Below, one piece after another: positions 1 to 5,893 of a stretch of 18,049 nucleotides of DNA (position 1 is the stretch's first letter; each line of letters opens with the position of its first letter). The stretch is from Bacteroidales bacterium. GTDB taxonomy: Bacteria; Bacteroidota; Bacteroidia; Bacteroidales; VadinHA17. The translations under genes were made by a program, and so were the position numbers. Where the stretch lies: positions 1 to 18,049 of the forward strand of contig JAFGXK010000035.1 in NCBI GenBank assembly GCA_016936695.1, given 5' to 3'. Below the pieces are notes generated by a model, which ran no database searches, was not told where the DNA came from, and worked only from the letters and a program-made list of their open reading frames with translations.

Positions 1-954
1 GAGAATCAGAACGAGATTTTGTATCAGACCACAAAGCCCGTATCAATCTTCAGGTCGTACAGTGTCGGATTTGAACAGCGAAATTCATGGACCTTTGGCG
101 GTGCATATCTTGGTTCCGACGGAGAGATATCATTCCGGTCCGCGTTCAGGAACCAGTGGACATTCATGGTTGAGGCTGCCTATCACTCTCAGGATATTGA
201 CAACAAAATCCTCAGGGGAGGGTATGACATGCTTATGCCTGCGAGTTATGAATTCAGGGGAATGCTGAGTACGGACGGTTCAAAGAAATTCATTGCAACC
301 CTTGGAGGAGGTTACGACAAGGCTGCAAGCAATTCCGCTTCGTCCTGGGGAATTCAGCCCGGTATCTCGCTGAGGCCGTTCAGGATACTGAAACTTGGCA
401 TAACCGCCGATTATGAGGAAAACCGTGATGAACTGCAATATGTTGCCACCAGGACAGACCCGTCGACATTATACAGGAGATACATTCTCGGGACGATTGA
501 CCAGCGTACGCTTGGACTGACTTTCAGGGCCGATATTAACCTGACTCCCGAGTTTTCGATTCAGTATTATGGAAGTCCTTTTATCTCAAGGGGAAATTAT
601 TCGGAGCTTAAAAGAGTCACCAGTCCTGAGGCAAAAAATTATAACAACAGGTTTGCTATATATCAGAATCCATTGATTGCCGGCGATACTTATTTACTTG
701 GCGACAATGATGATGGAATCCCCGTGCTTGTTGAGGTTGGCAATCCCGATTTTAACTTTCACCAGTTCAGGTCAAACCTGGTTGCAAAATGGGAGTACCG
801 GCTCGGTTCCTTCATTTATTTCGTATGGTCGAGCGACAAAACGGGAAGCAACATATTTTCAGGTTCATCGCTTGAAGATTCATACGGATATCTTGGTGAC
901 ATCTATCCAAACAACATTTTCATTGTTAAATTGAACTATTGGTTCTCATTATAG
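1..954 (+). CDS. DUF5916 family outer-membrane beta-barrel protein, C-terminal part (5' truncated)
   Basis: The reading frame is open from base 1, so only the C-terminal ~317 residues are present; the true start lies upstream, and the TTG at 19 is not a credible start. The visible part is a chain of alternating hydrophobic/polar strands rich in Tyr, Phe and Gly. It has a DUF5916-like stretch (YVATRTDPS, then RRYILGTIDQRTLGLTFR, then FSIQYYGSPF) and ends with the aromatic YWFSL typical of the last strand of an outer-membrane barrel. Full-length family members usually carry an N-terminal CBM9-like (DOMON-type) domain, which would be outside the window. The molecular function of the family is not established; it is an outer-membrane protein common in Bacteroidota. 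A 387-nt gap separates it from the next gene, so it is probably not in that operon. Confidence 0.8.
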   Translation, partial: ENQNEILYQTTKPVSIFRSYSVGFEQRNSWTFGGAYLGSDGEISFRSAFRNQWTFMVEAAYHSQDIDNKILRGGYDMLMPASYEFRGMLSTDGSKKFIATLGGGYDKAASNSASSWGIQPGISLRPFRILKLGITADYEENRDELQYVATRTDPSTLYRRYILGTIDQRTLGLTFRADINLTPEFSIQYYGSPFISRGNYSELKRVTSPEAKNYNNRFAIYQNPLIAGDTYLLGDNDDGIPVLVEVGNPDFNFHQFRSNLVAKWEYRLGSFIYFVWSSDKTGSNIFSGSSLEDSYGYLGDIYPNNIFIVKLNYWFSL

Positions 955-1341
955 TCAGGATAAAGTCTTGTCGGGAGGCATGGTTCAGTGGGGAATAACC
1001 AGCTATTGTCCGGTCTGCCCAAACGGTTTTCCCTGATTACGGGAACTGACTGAAAAACTTAAGATAATGACAGGTATAATTGACAATAATGGGGTGATAA
1101 ATGAGTTTTATAAGCTGATCGAGCCTGATTTGCGGAACAACCAGAAGGAGAGAAAATGCATCGCGGGCTGTAATTTGGTCATACTGAATTGTTACGTTGG
1201 TCGTCGAAAATATGCAGGAGGTCAAATATTCTCCCAATTCTTTTGCGGGGCTGATAAAATTCCCCAAATTTGACCGTACTATCAGCATATAATCGAACGA
1301 AGCATGGTATTGTTAGTTATTCTTAATCCTGTTTTCTGATA
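955..1341. other. Intergenic region, 387 nt, non-coding
   Basis: No convincing gene is seen on either strand. Two overlapping short ORFs on opposite strands (68 and 83 codons) resemble no family I recognise. The only functional signal I can support is the candidate promoter at 1241-1272. A weak GGGG/CCCC stem is present around 1247-1265 but has no T-tract. Confidence 0.5.
1241..1272 (+). promoter_or_regulatory. Candidate Bacteroidota-type promoter for the 1342-5893 operon
   Basis: TTTTG at 1241-1245 is followed after 19 nt by CAAATTTG at 1265-1272. This fits the Bacteroidota housekeeping consensus TTTG-N19-21-TAnnTTTG with one mismatch (C for the first T). Transcription would start about 7 nt downstream, leaving a leader of roughly 60 nt before the response regulator ATG. 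Identified by eye only. Confidence 0.42.
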
Positions 1342-1701
1342 ATGAAAATATTGATTTGCGAAGATAATCCTATGGCAATGAAGACTCTCTCAGTTATTCT
1401 TGAGAGGGAAGGATTTGATGCTGATGTGGCTGAAGACGGAAATGAGGGGATTGAAATGCTGCAGAGGAATGAATATGATCTGCTGGTAATTGACATACAT
1501 CTGCCCTACAGGAGCGGTCTGGAACTTATTAAGTTCGTAAGGTCGGAACAAGGCAGGGATACTCCGGTTATAATTCTTACTGCATTCAGCGACAGCCAGA
1601 TGCAGCGACAGGCAGGAGAGCTGGGCATAAGCGATTATATTGTGAAGCCCTTTAATCCTGCTGATCTGGTTTCCAGAATTAAAACATTACTCAACAAATA
1701 A
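1342..1701 (+). CDS. Single-domain response regulator (CheY-like receiver)
   Basis: A 119-residue protein that is a complete receiver domain with no output domain. Visible hallmarks are the acidic pair E7-D8 in the ICEDN motif, the phospho-acceptor D51 (LLVIDIHLP), the switch T80 (IILTA), the aromatic Y99 and the conserved K102 followed by P103 (VKPF). A histidine kinase presumably phosphorylates it, but none is encoded in the window. It is the first gene of a tight cluster, with only 3 nt to the TPR/YaiO-barrel gene, so it probably acts through protein contacts on that machinery rather than as a transcription factor. Its partner is unknown; one candidate is the cytoplasmic HEAT domain encoded two genes downstream (inference). 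Confidence 0.9.
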   Translation: MKILICEDNPMAMKTLSVILEREGFDADVAEDGNEGIEMLQRNEYDLLVIDIHLPYRSGLELIKFVRSEQGRDTPVIILTAFSDSQMQRQAGELGISDYIVKPFNPADLVSRIKTLLNK

Positions 1702-1704
1702 ATT

Positions 1705-2808
1705 ATGAGAAGGCTTTTCATATTTCTTTTTGTTGGGAGTTTAATCACCATACTTTCAGGACAGACCCCGGTTCAGTCGCAGGAGGCTGACAATCAGGAA
1801 ATCGTCAATCCGGAAGCCGAATATCTGAGGATAAGAACCATGGCGTTTGAAGGCAACCTTGAAGCTGCAGCGGCTGATGCGAGGAAACTGCTCAACGCCT
1901 ATCCTTCATACGGTGACGTAAGGATACTTCTTGGCCGGATACTTGCATGGCAGAAGAATTTTGAAGAAGCCGAAGCAGTAATCGACACTCTTTTACTTAC
2001 TGAACCGGAAAACGCTGATGCACTGTCGGCAAAACGCGACATATCGCTCTGGTCAAAGGAGAATACAGCAGTTGTAACCGATTTCCGTACGGGTTATTCA
2101 TTTGATCATTTTACTGAACCTTATACCAGATTCTGGCAGGTCTTCAATGTTGGGGCAGGTCACCGTTTCGGCTGGGGCCCGGCTGCCGCAGGGATCAATA
2201 TAGGTAACCTCATCACCGATCAGGAGACCGATATTTATGCCACCGAGGTCCAGTTTGAGGCCGAAGCCTATCCGCGCATCTCCGATAAGAACTATGCCTA
2301 TGTTGGTTATGCCTACAGCCCTGGTAATTATTTTCCGACACACAGGGGAGCTTTCGAGTTCTGGGAAATCCTTCCCAAGGGCTGGGCAGTTTCGGCAGGG
2401 CTTAATTACTATTATTTTGACAGGAACATATTCATAGGGCTTGCATCAGTTGAGAAATATCTCGGGAAGTACTGGTTTTCAGGCAAATGTTATGTATACT
2501 TCAAGGACGACGGCCCGAGGGCTTCATTTTACCTGAATGCACGACGCTATTTCAACGATTTCAATTACCTTCAGCTAACTCTCGGAACTGGTACGGCACC
2601 TGATGAACCATACAATATAAGGGAAGATATAAACCGCCTTAATGCTCACAGTGTGAGGCTTGCCTACAACTTTACGGTTAACGGCCGGTTTACGGTGAAG
2701 GTAGGAACCGGTTATTCGCGCGAGCAATACGATGGAGAGGGAGGTCCGGCATGGAGAAACAGGTTCGAAGGCAATGTTAATCTGATTTATGCAATTAAAA
2801 TGAAGTGA
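1705..2808 (+). CDS. TPR-containing YaiO-family outer-membrane beta-barrel protein
   Basis: 367 residues. Residues 1-26 look like a signal peptide (MRRLFIFLFV, then small residues before SQEAD). Residues ~37-112 form about two tetratricopeptide repeats, with the characteristic small-residue and Tyr-Pro/Glu-Pro spacing (AYPSYGDVRILLGRILAW, TEPENADAL). Residues ~120-367 are Tyr/Phe/Gly-rich beta strands resembling the YaiO outer-membrane barrel domain. TPR plus barrel is also the plan of polysaccharide exit ports such as PgaA and BcsC, although this barrel is smaller. In E. coli, yaiO is a neighbour of the predicted glycosyltransferase gene yaiP; here a GT2 gene lies in the same operon. I infer a role in exporting or binding a polysaccharide at the outer membrane. 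The stop overlaps the next start (TGATG). Confidence 0.8.
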   Translation: MRRLFIFLFVGSLITILSGQTPVQSQEADNQEIVNPEAEYLRIRTMAFEGNLEAAAADARKLLNAYPSYGDVRILLGRILAWQKNFEEAEAVIDTLLLTEPENADALSAKRDISLWSKENTAVVTDFRTGYSFDHFTEPYTRFWQVFNVGAGHRFGWGPAAAGINIGNLITDQETDIYATEVQFEAEAYPRISDKNYAYVGYAYSPGNYFPTHRGAFEFWEILPKGWAVSAGLNYYYFDRNIFIGLASVEKYLGKYWFSGKCYVYFKDDGPRASFYLNARRYFNDFNYLQLTLGTGTAPDEPYNIREDINRLNAHSVRLAYNFTVNGRFTVKVGTGYSREQYDGEGGPAWRNRFEGNVNLIYAIKMK

Positions 2809-4442
2809 TGAAACACCGGGTCATTGCAATATTATCACTTCTTGTTTTTACTGTTCTGAAGGCAGGCCATACAGCCGACTATTCATTAAACAGGATCCAT
2901 CCTGAACCCGTTTACATACCTGATGGCGCATACCTTATTACAGAAGGGGTCAATGAAGCCAGGCTCAATGATGTCATTGATCTTTCAAAGGATTTTTATC
3001 CTATTCAGATAGGCGCCTTCAGGGTTAAGTCGAATGCTGAAAAGATGTACAATGAGGTATCGGAAGTTCTGGGAAGTGATGTTGCAATAATAGAGGAAGA
3101 CGGGTACTTCAAGGTCAGAGTCTCGAAGCTGAACCTCGACAAGGTGAAGAGTTACATTGAGCCGGCAGAGGAACCGTATGAAAATGAGTCTTTTCAGGAA
3201 TCATCAGCGCCATTGGCCGACACAATTGCAACCGCCGCGATTACTGCCGATACTGTACAGGAAGCCTTTGTGGCTATTCCGCCTGTAATTGAGATGCCAG
3301 CACCGGCTTTGGAACCCCTGGTCGATAAGCCGCCGAAGTTTTTCCTTTTGAATTCCGAAAGCCCCTGGCTGAAGCGTATCAACTACTTTGGCAAGTCATT
3401 CGCCCTGGTCAATGCCCTTATAATTACTATTTTCATTTCATTCGTTACGATGATAATCCTGCTGATGGTCATCCTGCTTAACAGGAGAAGGATGGAAAAG
3501 GAGGAGGACCTCAGGCAATATCTTGCCGAAACCTATCAGGGGATGATCATTGACTACCTGTTCACCGGAAGCAGTCCGGATAATTTCCGGAGCATTGCTT
3601 CTGACAACTACAGAAGGCAGTCCCTTATTGATCAGATGATCGACGTGAGTGTTAATCTCAAGGGGGATGCCGAGGAGAAGCTTAGCGGCCTCTATCTTTA
3701 CCTCGGCCTCGACAGGGACTCGATCAGGCGTGCCCACGACTACCGCTGGCATAAGAAGGTAAAGGGTTTCCGCGAGCTTGCCTTTATGAACATAAAGGAT
3801 GCCAATGACGAAATCTACAAGGCTCTCAATTCCAGCAATGAAATTCTCAGGATGGAGGCCCAGATAGCGCTTGTAAGGCTTACGAACGAGGATCCCTTCA
3901 GTTTCCTTTTCCAGCTTGAAAGACCTTTTTCGCTTTGGGAGCAGATCACTCTTCATGAGCTGATAATCCAGCATGACCTGCCGGTGCCCCAATTCAGCAA
4001 GTTCATCAAGGCATCAAATCCGACCGTTGTCATGTTTGCTCTCAGAATGATCAGGGAATTCAAACAGAGGCAGGCTGAGGATGATGTCAGGGAGGCACTT
4101 GAGCATCCCTCACAGGAAGTCCGCAAACTGGCAGTGGAGATTGCCGGTGATCTGGAATTCCGGTCCACCCTGGAAGTAATGAAGAGGATGTACAAGTCAC
4201 AGGATAACCATACTTGTCTTGAGATCATCAAGGCAATGGCCAAGATGCCCGATCCTTCACTTCTGGGGTTCCTTAAGCTTGTACTCGACAAGGAGGATGA
4301 TGTCCAGCTCCAGATCGAAGCCACCAAAGCTATCGAAAACAACGGGGAGGAAGGCGTGAAGACCCTTGTTAAGCTTATGAAGTCGGAATACAAGAATTAC
4401 AATATAATTGTCAGGCACGTGCTTGACCGAAGAATATTCTAG
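2808..4442 (+). CDS. SPOR-domain, single-pass membrane protein with cytoplasmic HEAT repeats
   Basis: 544 residues from the ATG that overlaps the preceding TGA by one base; a GTG one codon earlier is also in frame but less likely. Order of parts: signal peptide or N-terminal anchor (1-23); SPOR-like domain (~62-117, containing YPIQIGAFRVKSNAEKM and GYFKVRVSKL); acidic Pro/Ala-rich linker (~118-180); one transmembrane helix (~197-225), followed by NRRRMEK, which places the C-terminus in the cytoplasm by the positive-inside rule; then an alpha-helical region (~235-544) with HEAT-like repeats (IALVRLTNEDP, VREALEHPSQEVRKLAVEIAGDL, IEATKAIENNGEEGV). SPOR domains are known to bind peptidoglycan glycan strands. 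The layout suggests a protein linking the cell wall to cytoplasmic partners, perhaps the GT2 enzyme 5 nt downstream or the receiver protein (inference). Exact function unknown. Confidence 0.8.
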   Translation: MKHRVIAILSLLVFTVLKAGHTADYSLNRIHPEPVYIPDGAYLITEGVNEARLNDVIDLSKDFYPIQIGAFRVKSNAEKMYNEVSEVLGSDVAIIEEDGYFKVRVSKLNLDKVKSYIEPAEEPYENESFQESSAPLADTIATAAITADTVQEAFVAIPPVIEMPAPALEPLVDKPPKFFLLNSESPWLKRINYFGKSFALVNALIITIFISFVTMIILLMVILLNRRRMEKEEDLRQYLAETYQGMIIDYLFTGSSPDNFRSIASDNYRRQSLIDQMIDVSVNLKGDAEEKLSGLYLYLGLDRDSIRRAHDYRWHKKVKGFRELAFMNIKDANDEIYKALNSSNEILRMEAQIALVRLTNEDPFSFLFQLERPFSLWEQITLHELIIQHDLPVPQFSKFIKASNPTVVMFALRMIREFKQRQAEDDVREALEHPSQEVRKLAVEIAGDLEFRSTLEVMKRMYKSQDNHTCLEIIKAMAKMPDPSLLGFLKLVLDKEDDVQLQIEATKAIENNGEEGVKTLVKLMKSEYKNYNIIVRHVLDRRIF

Positions 4443-4447
4443 AAGCC

Positions 4448-5893
4448 ATGGGAATCTTTTTTGCACATGTTATCTTCTACCTGACGCTGGTGCTCTTCGC
4501 AAGCTACCTGATGCTGGGTATATTTTCGGCAATTGCGCTGCGTAAATATCTCCGGAAGAACAGTTTCATCAATTACAACTCGCTTGTGCTTTCGCCTCTC
4601 AGCCCTAAGATCTCAATTATTGCTCCGGCTTTTAACGAAAGCAAGACCATCATTGATAATGTTCGCACCCTGCTTTCACTTTACTACAACAACTTCGAGG
4701 TTGTTATAGTAAATGACGGTTCGACCGACAATACGTTTGAACTGATGAAGGATGCCTACGATCTTGTAAGGGTGAACTATTACTTCGATTACAGGATCCC
4801 GTGTGAAAGAATCAGGGGAGTTTACCGATCGAAAAATCCTTCGTACAACAGGCTCACCATTATCGATAAGAACAACGGCGGCAAGGCTGATTCACTGAAT
4901 GCCGGAATAAACATCTGCCACAGCGACCTGTTCGTATCGATTGATGCCGATTCAATTATTGAAGCTGATTCGATACTGAAGCTGGTTAAGCCTTTCCTTG
5001 AGCAGAAAGACAAAAAAGTGATCGGAACCGGTGGTGTGATTAGAATCGTTAATTCATGCGACGTTGAACGCGGTCATATCAGGGAGATCAAGGTTCCTTC
5101 AAAATTCCTTCCCCGGCTGCAGGTACTTGAATACACCAGGGCCTTCCTTCTGGGACGAATGGCATGGAGCCAGCTCGACGGACTTATGCTTATTTCCGGA
5201 GCGATGGGTTTGTTCGACCGGGAAACGGTAATTAAAGCAGGCGGATACAGTGTCAAGACCGTTGGAGAAGACATGGAACTGGTTCTCAGGATGCGCCGCT
5301 ATATGGCCGAGACTGAAACCAAATATGAAGTAACCTATATTCCTGATCCGCTTTGCTGGACAGAGGTGCCATCAGACCTGAAATCGATGAGGAAACAAAG
5401 GACACGGTGGACCCGCGGGCTTATTGAATCGCTCCGCACACACCGGAAGATGTTTCTTAACAGCCAGTACGGAAGGCTGGGTCTTCTGGGTTATCCCTAC
5501 TGGTTCTTCTTCGAATGGATGGCGCCGCTTATTGCTTTCGGCGGTTTTATCTACACCATATATCTTATAATACGCGATTCCCTCAACTGGCCGTTCTATC
5601 TGCTTCTTTTCCTTTTTGTCTACTCGTTTGCGGTTAGCATATCAACCTGGGCCATACTGTTCGAGGAAATTACCTTCCATAAGTACAAGAGGAAAAGAGA
5701 CGTTCTTAAGCTTGTCGGAGTAGCTTTTCTGGAGCCGTTCTTCTATCCCGTACACACCTATTTTGCCGTCAGGGGTAATCTTGAAGCCCTGAGAGGTAAA
5801 AAAGGATGGGGGAGTGCCGAGCGTTCCGGCTTCGATAAGAAGAAGAAAGCCCGCACAAGGGTTATTGACGATACCAGTGATTTCAGTCAGTAA
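4448..5893 (+). CDS. Membrane-bound family 2 glycosyltransferase, processive type
   Basis: 481 residues. A transmembrane helix at ~5-31 precedes the GT-A catalytic domain (~52-325), and two to four membrane segments follow (~345-375, ~380-408, ~418-440). Catalytic signatures are D90 in VNDGS, the D166-A-D168 metal/UDP site, the general-base region G273-E274-D275, and the acceptor motif Q317-R-T-R-W321. This D, DxD, D, QxxRW set marks cellulose-, hyaluronan- and poly-GlcNAc-synthase-like enzymes that polymerise and translocate a beta-linked chain across the inner membrane from a nucleotide sugar. There is no PilZ domain, so direct c-di-GMP control through PilZ is not expected. The polymer cannot be read from sequence. 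It ends in a basic tail. Its last 11 nt overlap the 3' end of the convergent hydrolase gene. Confidence 0.9.
   Translation: MGIFFAHVIFYLTLVLFASYLMLGIFSAIALRKYLRKNSFINYNSLVLSPLSPKISIIAPAFNESKTIIDNVRTLLSLYYNNFEVVIVNDGSTDNTFELMKDAYDLVRVNYYFDYRIPCERIRGVYRSKNPSYNRLTIIDKNNGGKADSLNAGINICHSDLFVSIDADSIIEADSILKLVKPFLEQKDKKVIGTGGVIRIVNSCDVERGHIREIKVPSKFLPRLQVLEYTRAFLLGRMAWSQLDGLMLISGAMGLFDRETVIKAGGYSVKTVGEDMELVLRMRRYMAETETKYEVTYIPDPLCWTEVPSDLKSMRKQRTRWTRGLIESLRTHRKMFLNSQYGRLGLLGYPYWFFFEWMAPLIAFGGFIYTIYLIIRDSLNWPFYLLLFLFVYSFAVSISTWAILFEEITFHKYKRKRDVLKLVGVAFLEPFFYPVHTYFAVRGNLEALRGKKGWGSAERSGFDKKKKARTRVIDDTSDFSQ

Noticed and set aside
1247..1265. Intrinsic terminator (GGGG ... CCCC stem)
   Set aside because: Only 4 bp, an 11-nt loop, and no T-tract; it overlaps the better supported promoter.
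1037..1288. Short ORFs on both strands in the 955-1341 gap
   Set aside because: They overlap each other on opposite strands, resemble no family, and one covers the candidate promoter.
2805..2807. GTG as start of the HEAT/SPOR gene
   Set aside because: An ATG immediately follows and gives the usual TGATG stop/start coupling.
3438..3992. 184-codon ORF on the minus strand inside the HEAT/SPOR gene
   Set aside because: Antisense to a gene with clear domains and tight operon spacing; its protein has no recognisable family features.
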